From an uncultured Alphaproteobacteria bacterium (GTDB taxonomy: Bacteria > Pseudomonadota > Alphaproteobacteria > HIMB59 > GCA-002718135), in the NCBI GenBank assembly GCA_902621855.1, contig CACNNQ010000002.1, positions 1 through 64,000 on the forward strand: 64,000 nt of DNA, given 5' to 3'. The position numbers and the translations under genes are program-made. Shown here piece after piece: positions 19,104-28,230 of this stretch; positions within the stretch are counted from its first letter, which is position 1, and each line of letters starts with the position of its first letter. The notes below the pieces were generated by a model, which had not been told where the DNA came from, did not search any database, and was given only the letters and a program-made list of their open reading frames with translations.

Positions 19104-20434
19104 TGTTCAAAAAAATACTGATTGCTAACAGAGGTGAGATTGCTTTGCGTGTACTTAGAGCCTGCAGAGAATTAGGAATAAAAACTGTAGCCATTCACTC
19201 TGATGTTGATGAAAATGCCATGCACGTAAGAATGGCAGACGAAAGTATTTGTGTCGGACCAGCCTCTGCACAATCTAGTTATTTAAACATACCTGCAATT
19301 ATAACTGCTGCAACATTAACTGATGTAGATGCAATTCATCCTGGATATGGTTTTTTAAGTGAAAATCAAAGGTTTGCAGAAATTATTGAAGAACACAATA
19401 TTAAATTTATTGGGCCAAAATCGGAACATATCAAAATGATGGGTAACAAAATTGATGCAAAAAAAATAATGGTTGAAACTGGAGTACCAACAGTAAAAGG
19501 TATAAATGACTTAAGCGATAAAAATAAGATTGAAGATTTTATAAAAAAAGTAAAATACCCAATTATAGTAAAAGCAGCAAGTGGTGGTGGTGGAAAAGGA
19601 ATGAGAATTGTCACAGAGGAAGATGATTTAAATAAAGCTATAAATGAAGCAAAAATTGAAGCAAAAAAATCATTTAATGATGAAAATGTATATTTAGAAA
19701 AATTTTTAACATCTCCTAAACATATTGAAATTCAAGTTCTTTGTGATTCATTTGGAAATGTTGTTACTCTTGGAGAAAGAGATTGCTCAATTCAAAGGAA
19801 GCATCAAAAACTAATTGAAGAAAGTCCAAGTTCAGTTCTAACAAATGAAAATAGAGAAAAAATTTCTGAACTCTGTAGAAAATCTATGAAAGAAATCGGA
19901 TATGAAGGAGTTGGAACATTAGAATTTTTATATGAAAATAATGAATTTTATTTTATGGAAATGAATACAAGGTTACAAGTTGAACACCCAGTCACAGAAA
20001 TGGTTACTGGAATAGATCTTGTTAAGGAGCAAATTCTCGTTGCTAATGGTGAAAAACTTACAATAAAACAAGAAGATATAAAACTTAAAGGTAGTTCAAT
20101 TGAATGTCGAATTAATGCCGAACATCCAGAGAGTTTTATACCATCACCTGGTAAGATAACACAATATCATCAACCTGGAGGACTAGGTATTAGAGTAGAC
20201 TCAGCTGTTTACGATGGATACTCAATTCCATCCCACTATGATAGTATGATTGGTAAGCTAATTACCTACGGCGCAACAAGATCAGAAGCTCTAAAAAAAA
20301 TGAATAGAGCTTTAGAAGAATATGTAATCATGGGAATAAATACTAATATTCAACTACATCAAAAAATTATTCAAACTGATGAGTTTAAAAGAGGAAGTTA
20401 CAACATTAATTTTATGTCAAATTTAATTGAGTAA
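19103..20434 (+). CDS. accC: Biotin carboxylase subunit of acetyl-CoA carboxylase
   Basis: A 443-residue ATP-grasp enzyme that carboxylates biotin on AccB. The N-terminal block FKKILIANRGEIALR, the glycine-rich ATP loop ASGGGGKGMR near 162-171, and the catalytic EMNTRLQVEHPVTE near 287-300 are all present. The length matches E. coli AccC (449). It is coupled to accB and overlaps aat by 8 nt. Confidence 0.97.
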   Translation: MFKKILIANRGEIALRVLRACRELGIKTVAIHSDVDENAMHVRMADESICVGPASAQSSYLNIPAIITAATLTDVDAIHPGYGFLSENQRFAEIIEEHNIKFIGPKSEHIKMMGNKIDAKKIMVETGVPTVKGINDLSDKNKIEDFIKKVKYPIIVKAASGGGGKGMRIVTEEDDLNKAINEAKIEAKKSFNDENVYLEKFLTSPKHIEIQVLCDSFGNVVTLGERDCSIQRKHQKLIEESPSSVLTNENREKISELCRKSMKEIGYEGVGTLEFLYENNEFYFMEMNTRLQVEHPVTEMVTGIDLVKEQILVANGEKLTIKQEDIKLKGSSIECRINAEHPESFIPSPGKITQYHQPGGLGIRVDSAVYDGYSIPSHYDSMIGKLITYGATRSEALKKMNRALEEYVIMGINTNIQLHQKIIQTDEFKRGSYNINFMSNLIE

Positions 20435-21080
20435 AATAATTGATTTAAACAGCTTAATAAAATTTTATAAAAAAGCTTACTTTCCGATGGCTGATAGTAA
20501 GTATTCTGAAGTAATAAAATTTTATAAACCCAAATTAAGATTTATAATTCCAATTTCGAATTTTCATTATCCAAAGAAACTTTTTAGTGAGTTTAAAAAA
20601 ACAAAATATAGTTTTAAAATTGATCAAGATTTTGCAAAAGTTATAGAGTTATGCAAAGAAGTTAAAAGAAAAGACCAAGATACTTGGATTAATGAAATTA
20701 TTTTAGATACATATATAGAATTACATAAAATTGGTAAATGTCACAGTGTAGAATGTTATGAAGATGATAACCTAATTGGTGGTTTATACGGTTTACATAT
20801 AGGATCATGTTTTTTTGGTGAAAGCATGTTTAGTTTAAAGACCAATACAAGCAAGTTTTGTCTACTTTATTTATTGGCAATATTGAAAAAAAATAATTTT
20901 TCCATTTTAGACTCACAGTATTTCAATCCTCATTTAGTTCAGTTTGGAGCGTATGAGATGGAAACTGAAACTTATGAAAATAAACTAAAAGAAAGTTTAG
21001 AGATTGAAAGTTTTTTTAAGGAAATTAATAATTTTCAAGAAGTCTTATCGTTACTACAATCAACTAACCAAAGATCATAA
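20427..21080 (+). CDS. aat: Leucyl/phenylalanyl-tRNA-protein transferase
   Basis: A 217-residue enzyme of the N-end-rule pathway that adds Leu or Phe to N-terminal Lys/Arg of proteins, marking them for ClpAP. Landmarks are YFPMADS near the start, KIGKCHSVECYED, IGGLYGLHIGSCFFGESMFS and the QYFNPHLVQFGAYE block. The start is TTG inside accC with an 8-nt overlap; no better start exists downstream before conserved sequence. The 3' end overlaps the convergent DUF2155 gene by 46 bp. Confidence 0.92.
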   Translation: MSKIIDLNSLIKFYKKAYFPMADSKYSEVIKFYKPKLRFIIPISNFHYPKKLFSEFKKTKYSFKIDQDFAKVIELCKEVKRKDQDTWINEIILDTYIELHKIGKCHSVECYEDDNLIGGLYGLHIGSCFFGESMFSLKTNTSKFCLLYLLAILKKNNFSILDSQYFNPHLVQFGAYEMETETYENKLKESLEIESFFKEINNFQEVLSLLQSTNQRS

Positions 21081-21439
21081 ATAGGATTTTCTAACGGAGT
21101 AACATCGGGGGAAGAAGAAATCATCCAGCCTTTATAGATGTTATTTTTTTCGTTATTGATAGTATCGTAAACATCTATCAATACATAATCTTCAGATATT
21201 TCAGTTGGAGGAGTACTACCGCAATACAAAACTTCAATTTTTAAAGTTTCCCATGATATTTTGGAACTAACCAATATATCTTTTGTAGAAACTTTATTAG
21301 TGGTCTTATTTAATAATTTAAAAGAGGCATACTTTTTTTCAATAGTCTCAGCAGAAATAGTTAGTGGGAGAAGAAAAAAAATTGTTACTCTAATTAGGAG
21401 TCCAAGATTTATATTCTTTTTCTTTTTTTTCTGGGTCAT
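21035..21439 (-). CDS. DUF2155 exported protein
   Basis: A 134-residue protein with a basic N-terminus and a hydrophobic signal segment (about residues 13-30, ending ISA). The mature part holds LYCGSTPPTEISEDYVL and GWMISSSPDVTPLENPIYDLWLVDC, the hallmark of DUF2155 (COG4765). It is probably periplasmic; no function is established. No other in-frame start codon lies before the signal, so the ATG inside the NDUFA12 gene is used, giving a 50-nt overlap. NDUFA12-DUF2155-aat is a recurrent alphaproteobacterial neighbourhood. Confidence 0.85.
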   Translation of the reverse strand: MTQKKKKKNINLGLLIRVTIFFLLPLTISAETIEKKYASFKLLNKTTNKVSTKDILVSSKISWETLKIEVLYCGSTPPTEISEDYVLIDVYDTINNEKNNIYKGWMISSSPDVTPLENPIYDLWLVDCSNDKTS

Positions 21440-21746
21440 AGTTTTTTGAAAGAGGATGAGATGATGGAAAATATGAATCCTTAGTACCAGTCATATTTGG
21501 TTTGTGATTTTTTTGCCATTTGTATTTATGTGAATAGTTAAGTGGAGGATTATCAATAGATTTGTGAAGCCAAGCATGCCAATGGGGTGGAATTTTTGAT
21601 GCCTCAATTTCGCCATTAAAAATAACCCATCTTTTTGCTTTAAAATCTTTAAAATCTTTTGAACTACAGTAATATTTATTCCCTAAATCATCACTACCAA
21701 CTAAGTTTCCCTTAAGCCAAGTATAGATTTTTGTTCCTAATGACAT
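21390..21746 (-). CDS. NDUFA12-family complex I accessory subunit
   Basis: A 118-residue homologue of the mitochondrial complex I subunit NDUFA12 (B17.2), found in alphaproteobacteria. Conserved blocks are GNLVGSDDLGNKYYCS, RWVIFNGEIEASKIPPHWHAWLH and PPLNYSHKYKWQK. The frame is open further upstream from a TTG, but ATG 21746 (MSLGTKIYTW) matches the family start and avoids overlap with pyrC. Its presence indicates an NADH:quinone oxidoreductase of the 14-plus-accessory-subunit type elsewhere in the genome. Confidence 0.93.
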   Translation of the reverse strand: MSLGTKIYTWLKGNLVGSDDLGNKYYCSSKDFKDFKAKRWVIFNGEIEASKIPPHWHAWLHKSIDNPPLNYSHKYKWQKNHKPNMTGTKDSYFPSSHPLSKNYDPEKKEKEYKSWTPN

Positions 21747-21763
21747 TAATATTTCTATAAAGA

Positions 21764-22798
21764 TTAATGGACTACTTTCCAATTAATTTTTTTATTAGCA
21801 TAAAAATTCTTTACCTGAATATCATTATAACTAGATAATTCTGACATAATCCATTCTTTTTTTTCTAATTTAATTTTTTTATCATTAATTGGAAAACTAT
21901 AATGTTTTGGACCATTAATTGAACAAAATATCTCTAACTTATCAATTGCATTTTCTTGGTCAAAAATTTCTGCATATAATTCTATTGAGCAAGGTGATGA
22001 AAATATTCCTGGCTTAGATGACATATCTGGTTTTTTTTCTTGAATTGGATGTGGAGCTGAGTCCGTACCTAAAAAAAATTTAGAATTATTGTGACATACA
22101 GCTTTTCTTAATTCTATTAAATCTGTTTCGTTTTTAACAACTGGCATACAAAAATGGTGAGGATTAATATAATCATCATAAAATACATCTTTTTTTGTTA
22201 AAAGCATGTGGTGAGGTGTTATTGTTCCTGCAATATTTTTATTTTCTTTCACATAATTAACCCCATATGAAGTTGATACATGTTCAAGTGTGATTTTTAA
22301 AAGGGGAAATTTTTTTCTAATAATGCTTAATTCATCATCTATAAAATATTTTTCTCTATCAAAAATATCTATATCTTCAGCTACTTTTTCACCGTGTATT
22401 AGTAATGGACTTTTTTCTTCTTCTAAAATCTCTAAAAATTTAAAGATTTTTGAAATGTCACTCACTCCATGACTTGAATTTGTAGTTGCATTTGAGGGAT
22501 AAAGTTTAGATCCAAAGAAAACTTTATTTTGCATACCTTTTCTAAAATCTTCTAAATCTAAATTTTCATTTAAATAACAAGGTATAAGTGGTTCAAAATT
22601 ATTACTAGATGCTTTATTTAAAAGCTCTTTATAAGCAGAGGCTTTATTAGTATCTGTTATAGGAATTTCTGTATTTGGCATTGCCACACATCTATTATTT
22701 ATTCTTGAGGAGAAATTAGTAACCATTTCTAACATGTCCCCTTCTCTAAAATGTACATGCCAATCATCAGGCTGAATTATTTCAATATTTTTACTCAC
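21764..22798 (-). CDS. pyrC: Dihydroorotase, homodimeric type
   Basis: A 344-residue zinc amidohydrolase that closes carbamoyl-aspartate to dihydroorotate in pyrimidine synthesis. Metal ligands are visible: H14 and H16 in DDWHVHFREG, the carbamylated lysine K98 in FGSKLYPSN, His in LLIHGEK and ITLEHVS, and the catalytic Asp in LGTDSAPH. Length agrees with E. coli PyrC (348). It starts with GTG, overlapping the glycosyltransferase gene by 8 nt. Confidence 0.95.
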   Translation of the reverse strand: MSKNIEIIQPDDWHVHFREGDMLEMVTNFSSRINNRCVAMPNTEIPITDTNKASAYKELLNKASSNNFEPLIPCYLNENLDLEDFRKGMQNKVFFGSKLYPSNATTNSSHGVSDISKIFKFLEILEEEKSPLLIHGEKVAEDIDIFDREKYFIDDELSIIRKKFPLLKITLEHVSTSYGVNYVKENKNIAGTITPHHMLLTKKDVFYDDYINPHHFCMPVVKNETDLIELRKAVCHNNSKFFLGTDSAPHPIQEKKPDMSSKPGIFSSPCSIELYAEIFDQENAIDKLEIFCSINGPKHYSFPINDKKIKLEKKEWIMSELSSYNDIQVKNFYANKKINWKVVH

Positions 22799-23714
22799 AA
22801 TATTTATTTTTTTGTAATGTAAAATAAATCTTTTCTACGCTTATAGAGTCCATATAAGACTTTGTTTTATCAATATTTATACTTTTAAAATAGTCATAGC
22901 TTTCATTTGTTCTTATAACTTGTGATTCTTGCATAAATGGACCGTAAATTATATCATTTGTTGGACCAAATAATACTATAGACTTTAATTTTGTAGCTGA
23001 GGCCATATGCGATAATCCTGAATCATTTCCAATAAATAATTTTGATTTCTTCATATAAGCAGCTGTTTGAGTCAACGATGCACCAAATAAATTAATTATC
23101 TTATTACTATCAATATTTTTTGTTATTTCATTTAAATAATGTTGTTCTTCTGACTTCGAACCAACTAAAATAAATTTAATATTTTTATTTTGAGATAAAA
23201 TTTTGACTAAAAGTGAATTATAATTTTTAATACTCCAAATTTTTGGTTTCCAATTTCCTCCTGGAAATATAACAAAATATTTAAAATCATTAGACAAATG
23301 TTTTGTTACTATTTCCTCTTCTTCTGTATTTGTTTCAATAAATAAGTCTGAACAATCAAATTTAAAGTAATTAGATAATTGCTGAACATGGTTAAGATTA
23401 GAATTTTTTTTAAAAATAAATTTTTGTTTATGTTTTAAAAAATATGATAATAATGAACTTCTAAAATCAATAATTATATCCCACTTTTTTCCATAACAAT
23501 TAGAAATTATATCTAGCCAATGCATATTGTATCTTTTTTTTGAAACAGTGATTATGGTTTCTGTAGATTTAAAGTTTTTAAAAATTGATTTAGCAGATGG
23601 ACCAATAACAAATGTAAATTTAGCCCTAGGATTTTTATTACTAAAATATTTTATTACTCCAGTCGACAGAATTGTATCTCCAATAAGATTTGACGAAATA
23701 ACAAGAATTTTCAC
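22791..23714 (-). CDS. Family 9 glycosyltransferase (heptosyltransferase-like)
   Basis: A 307-residue GT-B enzyme. The N-terminal KILVISSNLIGDTILSTGVI is the GT9 acceptor-site Rossmann motif, and IGNDSGLSHMASA in the C-terminal half is the nucleotide-sugar-binding signature. FGPTNDIIYGP follows. It probably adds a heptose or similar sugar to lipopolysaccharide core at the inner membrane; the exact donor cannot be deduced. It starts with GTG and leads the minus-strand run GT9, pyrC, NDUFA12, DUF2155. Confidence 0.88.
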   Translation of the reverse strand: MKILVISSNLIGDTILSTGVIKYFSNKNPRAKFTFVIGPSAKSIFKNFKSTETIITVSKKRYNMHWLDIISNCYGKKWDIIIDFRSSLLSYFLKHKQKFIFKKNSNLNHVQQLSNYFKFDCSDLFIETNTEEEEIVTKHLSNDFKYFVIFPGGNWKPKIWSIKNYNSLLVKILSQNKNIKFILVGSKSEEQHYLNEITKNIDSNKIINLFGASLTQTAAYMKKSKLFIGNDSGLSHMASATKLKSIVLFGPTNDIIYGPFMQESQVIRTNESYDYFKSINIDKTKSYMDSISVEKIYFTLQKNKYCE

Positions 23715-23759
23715 AGAAATATTACACTTTTAATATATTCAATATATATTTAGATAATT

Positions 23760-24590
23760 ATGAAAGATAAATACTTTTTTCATCATTTGAATTCAAGATT
23801 TTTTGAAATTTCTGGAAAAGATAGTAAAGCATTTATTCAGAATTTAATTACTAACGACATTGAAAAATGTAACGATGGATCAATTATTTATTCATGTCTG
23901 TTAACACCTCAGGGTAAATTTTTAGCAGATTTTTTTATATTCAATATAAATGAAAACTATATTTTTGAAACTAATGATAAATTTTATAGTAATTTATTAG
24001 GACGATTAAAAATTTATAAACTTCGCTCTGATATAGATATTAAAGAAATTAATGATTTATATTCTTATTCATTATTTAATATAGATTATGATGGTGATTA
24101 TAGTGTTTATTTAAATGATCCTAGAAATATAAATTTAGGTAAAAAACTTATTACGAATAAAAAAATTTTAATTGAAAAAGATAAGTTAAAAGAAATTAAT
24201 GAAACAGAATATCATGAAATTTTAATTAAAAATACAACCCCTTATTCACCATTTGATATTTTAGAAAATAAATCTTTATTATTAGAAAATAATTTTGATA
24301 ATTTAAATGCTATTGATTGGGATAAGGGATGCTATGTAGGTCAAGAAATTACTGCAAGAATGAAATACCGTGGATTACTTAAGAAAAAACTTTACGCTTT
24401 AAAAATAAAAAATGGAGATGTTCTAGAAGGAGATGAGTTAATAGTGGGTAATAAAAAAATAGGTACAATTGTATCAAAAGCAAATTCAAATATTTTTGCA
24501 GCACTAAATATTAATTTTGTTAATGAAATAAAAAGTAAAAATCAAAATTTAGTAATTAATGATTCATTATCTTTTGATTTTTTAAATTGA
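23760..24590 (+). CDS. ygfZ: YgfZ/GcvT-fold folate-binding protein
   Basis: A 276-residue protein of the YgfZ (mitochondrial IBA57-like) family. The diagnostic KGCYVGQEITARMK sits near residues 195-208, with the Cys required for function. YgfZ proteins bind tetrahydrofolate and support [4Fe-4S] enzyme maturation, including MiaB-type radical SAM proteins. The genome's suf operon lies about 18 kb away. It overlaps the convergent MFS gene by 9 bp. Confidence 0.92.
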   Translation: MKDKYFFHHLNSRFFEISGKDSKAFIQNLITNDIEKCNDGSIIYSCLLTPQGKFLADFFIFNINENYIFETNDKFYSNLLGRLKIYKLRSDIDIKEINDLYSYSLFNIDYDGDYSVYLNDPRNINLGKKLITNKKILIEKDKLKEINETEYHEILIKNTTPYSPFDILENKSLLLENNFDNLNAIDWDKGCYVGQEITARMKYRGLLKKKLYALKIKNGDVLEGDELIVGNKKIGTIVSKANSNIFAALNINFVNEIKSKNQNLVINDSLSFDFLN

Positions 24591-25730
24591 AAATTTTTTT
24601 CTATAAAAACTTACTGGAATTATTAAAATCATAAAAATTATTAGCATCGGAACAAATATATTATTAATCCCATAATTGTTTGCAATAAATCCTAAAGAAG
24701 CCGGAGCCCCTATAAATGTTCCATAAACTGCAATTGAAATAATAGTTATCCCAACACCACTATCTATTCCTTCAATTTTTCCAGCTAAACTATATGCTAT
24801 GGGAACAATTGATGAAGCACCTATGCCTAATAGAGAAAAACCAATAATTGCTGCATAAATACTACTAAAATTAGCTAAAACTATTAAACTTATAATTGTA
24901 GATAAAAACGAAATAAGAACTAAAGGAAAAACTCCAATTTTATCTCTTACCCAATCACCACTAAATCTTCCGATAACCATAAAAATATTAAAACTTAAAG
25001 TTGCCAGACCAATATAGAAACCGCCGACTTGAATAAAATCTCTCATATAGAGAGCCCCCCATGCATCAACACTCCCTTCTGTTAGTGCATTAGCCATCGC
25101 AATTAAAGCTAATAAAAAAATGAGTATTGGCCAAATAAAAAATATATTTTTTTTACTGGAGTCTTTAGATTTTGTTTCAAATTGTGACTCTAAGCAAAGA
25201 GCAAAGTATAAACTCAATGGCAGAAGAATGATAACATACAAAAATATATTGAAAATAAAAGAATAATTCCATTCCAATAAAAAACTAGTAATTAAAGAAC
25301 CAACTAAAACTCCAAGACTCCAAAATGCATGGAATCCTGACATCATGGATTTTTTTTCTCTAACTTCTAAATTTGATGCATAAACATTGCATGCTATTTC
25401 AAATGTGCCATAACTCAAACCAAAAATGAATGAGAAAATCATAAATAACCATAACTCTTGAATAAAAGGTACTGGCAACCACAAGCAACCTTCAGCTATT
25501 AGGGTAAGTGTTAAAATTGATTTTGTAGATGTTTTAAGAATAAGAGCATTTGCAAAAATCATTGCAAAAATTGAACCAATTGCAAATGACAGCATAATAT
25601 ATCCAACACCAACATAATCAGTTTGAAGCTGATCCTTAATAGTAGGGATCCTGATTGCCCATAGTCCAACATAACAAGCTGTAATAAAAAAAATAATTTT
25701 TATTGCATGAATATCACTTACCTTTCTCAT
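24582..25730 (-). CDS. MFS transporter (YbjJ-like)
   Basis: A 382-residue carrier with about 12 membrane segments. Early features WAIRIPTIKDQL and a centrally placed FHAFWSLGVLVGS resemble the YbjJ-type subgroup, whose substrates are largely unknown. There is no signal peptide and no large soluble domain. It is 10 nt downstream of the glycyl-tRNA synthetase gene and probably the last gene of that transcript. Substrate unassigned. Confidence 0.82.
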   Translation of the reverse strand: MRKVSDIHAIKIIFFITACYVGLWAIRIPTIKDQLQTDYVGVGYIMLSFAIGSIFAMIFANALILKTSTKSILTLTLIAEGCLWLPVPFIQELWLFMIFSFIFGLSYGTFEIACNVYASNLEVREKKSMMSGFHAFWSLGVLVGSLITSFLLEWNYSFIFNIFLYVIILLPLSLYFALCLESQFETKSKDSSKKNIFFIWPILIFLLALIAMANALTEGSVDAWGALYMRDFIQVGGFYIGLATLSFNIFMVIGRFSGDWVRDKIGVFPLVLISFLSTIISLIVLANFSSIYAAIIGFSLLGIGASSIVPIAYSLAGKIEGIDSGVGITIISIAVYGTFIGAPASLGFIANNYGINNIFVPMLIIFMILIIPVSFYRKKFSI

Positions 25731-25740
25731 GCAATTTTTA

Positions 25741-27117
25741 TTAATTAAAATATTTTTTGTAGTAATTAGATAAATTTTCTAAAGAGACTCTCTCCTGTTG
25801 CATAGTATCCCTATCCCTTACAGTAACACTTTTATCTTCTAGAGTTTCAAAATCTACAGTTAAACAAATTGGTGTTCCTATTTCATCATGTCTTCTATAA
25901 TTCTTACCAATGTTTCCTGAATTTTCTAAAACAACTCTACCCAATCCCAATTTTTGTAGATTAGATTTTATTTCTTTAGATAAACTCACTAATTCCTCAT
26001 TATTCTTTTTGAGAGGAATAACTGCAGCTTTAATAGGTGAAAGATGAGGTTTTAGAGATAAAAGAATTCTTTGATTATCCTTATCTAAATTTTCTTCACG
26101 ATAAGCTTCATTTAACAAAGCAAGAACTCCTCTATCAACACCAGCTGATGGCTCAATTACGTAAGGAATATACCATTTTTTTTCTTCTAAATCTTGAATA
26201 GCTAATTTAGTAGTTGAAGAGGAGTTTTTCATAACTTCTGATGTAATTTTAAAATCGTTTTGATTTTTAGTATGAGAGCCTAAGTCAAAGTCAGTTCTAT
26301 TGGCTACCCCTTCTAGTTCCTCTTCACCGTGAGGAAACACATAATTGATATCAACAGTTCTTTTTGAGTAGTGAGCAAGTTCATTTTTTTCTACTTCAAT
26401 TTTTTTTAAATTTTCTTTTTTTATGCCTTGATTAACCCACCATTCTATTCTTTTATTTATCCAATATTCATGCCATTCATCATCAGTACCTGGTTTAACA
26501 AAAAACTCTAATTCCATTTGTTCAAACTCTCTAACTCTAAAGATAAAATTACGAGGTGTTATTTCATTTCTAAATGCTTTTCCCATTTGTGCGATACCAA
26601 AAGGGACAGTTCTAGAAGTTGAATCTAATATATTTTTAAAATTAGTAAAAATTTGCTGACATGTTTCTGGTCTTAAATATGCGAATGACGAACCATCATC
26701 TACTGGCCCAATTGCAGTTTTAAACATTAAATTAAAGGGTCTTGGTTCAGTCAAATCTTTAACTTTACAATCAGGCAATAGTCCTCCTCTTGGGCATTCA
26801 CTATTTTCTAACTGATCTGCTCTGAATCTAGCTTTACAAATCTTACAGTCTACAAGTGGATCTGAGAAAGTATCTTCATGACCGGAATGTTTTAATACAA
26901 CTGGCGCACTTAAAATACTTGCATCCAATCCCTCAGTGTCATCTCGCTCATATACCATTGATTTCCACCAAGCTTGTTTAAGATTATTTTTTAACTCGAC
27001 TCCCATTGGTCCATAATCATATAAACCTTTGATACCGCCATAGATGTCATTTGATTGAAATAAAAAACCTCTTCTTTTGCAAAGAGAAACTAACTCTTCC
27101 ATTGTTTTTGCAGTCAT
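25741..27117 (-). CDS. glyQS: Glycyl-tRNA synthetase, single-chain (archaeal/eukaryotic-like) type
   Basis: A 458-residue class II synthetase that charges tRNA-Gly. It starts [18 protein letters not shown] and has [18 protein letters not shown], the [10 protein letters not shown] and [20 protein letters not shown] motif 2 region, and a Cys-rich [13 protein letters not shown] insert. This is the alpha2 type, unlike the alpha2beta2 (GlyQ + GlyS) enzyme used by most Proteobacteria. It is 7 nt after a small membrane-protein gene and 10 nt before the MFS gene. Confidence 0.95.
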   Translation of the reverse strand: MTAKTMEELVSLCKRRGFLFQSNDIYGGIKGLYDYGPMGVELKNNLKQAWWKSMVYERDDTEGLDASILSAPVVLKHSGHEDTFSDPLVDCKICKARFRADQLENSECPRGGLLPDCKVKDLTEPRPFNLMFKTAIGPVDDGSSFAYLRPETCQQIFTNFKNILDSTSRTVPFGIAQMGKAFRNEITPRNFIFRVREFEQMELEFFVKPGTDDEWHEYWINKRIEWWVNQGIKKENLKKIEVEKNELAHYSKRTVDINYVFPHGEEELEGVANRTDFDLGSHTKNQNDFKITSEVMKNSSSTTKLAIQDLEEKKWYIPYVIEPSAGVDRGVLALLNEAYREENLDKDNQRILLSLKPHLSPIKAAVIPLKKNNEELVSLSKEIKSNLQKLGLGRVVLENSGNIGKNYRRHDEIGTPICLTVDFETLEDKSVTVRDRDTMQQERVSLENLSNYYKKYFN

Positions 27118-27124
27118 ATAACTC

Positions 27125-27286
27125 TTAATCTTTTGGTTTATATTCTTTCGTTCTTGGATCTTTCTCTAAATCGATTACTGAGTCATTATTTACTTTATTA
27201 TTAGTGAATTTGTCTTGTTTTTTTTTCTTAAACCTTAAAAATAATAAAATAGAGGCTAAAATTACAACTAAAACTAGAAATTTCAT
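27125..27286 (-). CDS. Small single-pass membrane protein (53 residues)
   Basis: The ATG overlaps the stop of the S49 protease gene (TAATG) and the frame ends 7 nt before glyQS. Residues 2-19 are a hydrophobic helix ([15 protein letters not shown]), then a KKKK stretch, a polar linker and a C-terminal [13 protein letters not shown]. The acidic-Asp-Pro-x-Thr-x-x-Tyr tail resembles a short tail I recall in small alphaproteobacterial membrane proteins encoded beside aminoacyl-tRNA synthetase or protease genes. No function is assigned. The tight fit between coupled neighbours supports it as real. Confidence 0.7.
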   Translation of the reverse strand: MKFLVLVVILASILLFLRFKKKKQDKFTNNKVNNDSVIDLEKDPRTKEYKPKD

Positions 27287-28101
27287 TACAAACCAAATCT
27301 AGAAAACATAATTCGTTCTTCAATTTTATTTAAAATTTCATCAGAATTAAATATTGAAGAAGAAAACCTACGTTGTAAAAATGATTTTTTTTGACTGATC
27401 ATTTTAATTTTAATTTTTTTTCCAAACTTTTCTTCTAAAATTGGTTTTAATGCACCAATACCATCTGCTAAACCTAAATCTATAGCTTTGTTACCGACCC
27501 AAAATAAACCAGAAAAGATATCGTCTAATTTACTCTGATCAAGCTTTGAACCTCGTCTATCTTTTACATAACTAATAAAATTATCATGAATTTGTTCTTG
27601 AATATTTTTTAATCTATCAATGTCTTCTTGTTTTTCTTCTTTGAAAGGGTCAAGAAAACTTTTACTTTTTCCAGATGTATAAACTCTTCTTTCAATTCCA
27701 ACTTTTTTTAAAAGATCTACAAAACCAAAACCTGGTGAAATAACACCAATGGATCCAATAACAGAGTTTTGATCAATATATATCTCATCGGCTGCACATG
27801 CTAACCAATAACCACCAGAAGCTGCAACATCTTCAACGAATGCTAAAACTTTTTTATTTTTTTCTTTTGCTAAATCAATGATCCTTTTTGCAATTAAAGA
27901 GGATTGTGTAGGAGAACCTCCAGGTGAATTAATAACCAAACCTACAACAGGAGATTTTTTATCAGCAAATAACTTATCAATTAATTTTTCTAAATTATTT
28001 ATTGCTAAACCAGAGCCTGTTAACCCTGACTGTGATGATATAATTCCAGATAAACGTAAAACGGGTATTGTAGTACTCTTTGAAAATAACCTTTTAAACA
28101 T
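27286..28101 (-). CDS. sppA: S49-family signal peptide peptidase/protease (SppA/SohB-like)
   Basis: A 271-residue serine protease of the short SppA type. The catalytic Ser is in EDVAASGGYWLACAADEIY, and the likely catalytic Lys is in SGKSKSFLDPF. IGSIGVISPGFGF precedes it. The frame extends five codons upstream to a TTG, but ATG 28101 (MFKRLFSK) is a better start. There is no strong N-terminal signal, so it may be cytoplasmic or membrane-associated. It leads the run sppA, small membrane protein, glyQS, MFS. Confidence 0.88.
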   Translation of the reverse strand: MFKRLFSKSTTIPVLRLSGIISSQSGLTGSGLAINNLEKLIDKLFADKKSPVVGLVINSPGGSPTQSSLIAKRIIDLAKEKNKKVLAFVEDVAASGGYWLACAADEIYIDQNSVIGSIGVISPGFGFVDLLKKVGIERRVYTSGKSKSFLDPFKEEKQEDIDRLKNIQEQIHDNFISYVKDRRGSKLDQSKLDDIFSGLFWVGNKAIDLGLADGIGALKPILEEKFGKKIKIKMISQKKSFLQRRFSSSIFNSDEILNKIEERIMFSRFGL

Positions 28102-28111
28102 AATATCTAAT

Positions 28112-28154
28112 AACAAATGTTAATCTTTTCTTAAAGCGTTATGTAACATTTGTT
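28112..28154. repeat. Perfect 11-bp inverted repeat between sppA and ispB
   Basis: AACAAATGTTA at 28112-28122 and its exact reverse complement TAACATTTGTT at 28144-28154, separated by 21 bp. It lies in the 130-nt divergent gap, adjacent to the sppA start. It could be a regulator-binding site with arms about three helical turns apart, or a leader hairpin on either transcript. No known operator was recognised. Confidence 0.6.
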
Positions 28155-28230
28155 TGTAATTTTGGTAATTTGAGTTTAAGTGCGTCAATTAAGTTAATGA
28201 ATTAACATAATATTCTAATAATTAAACAAT

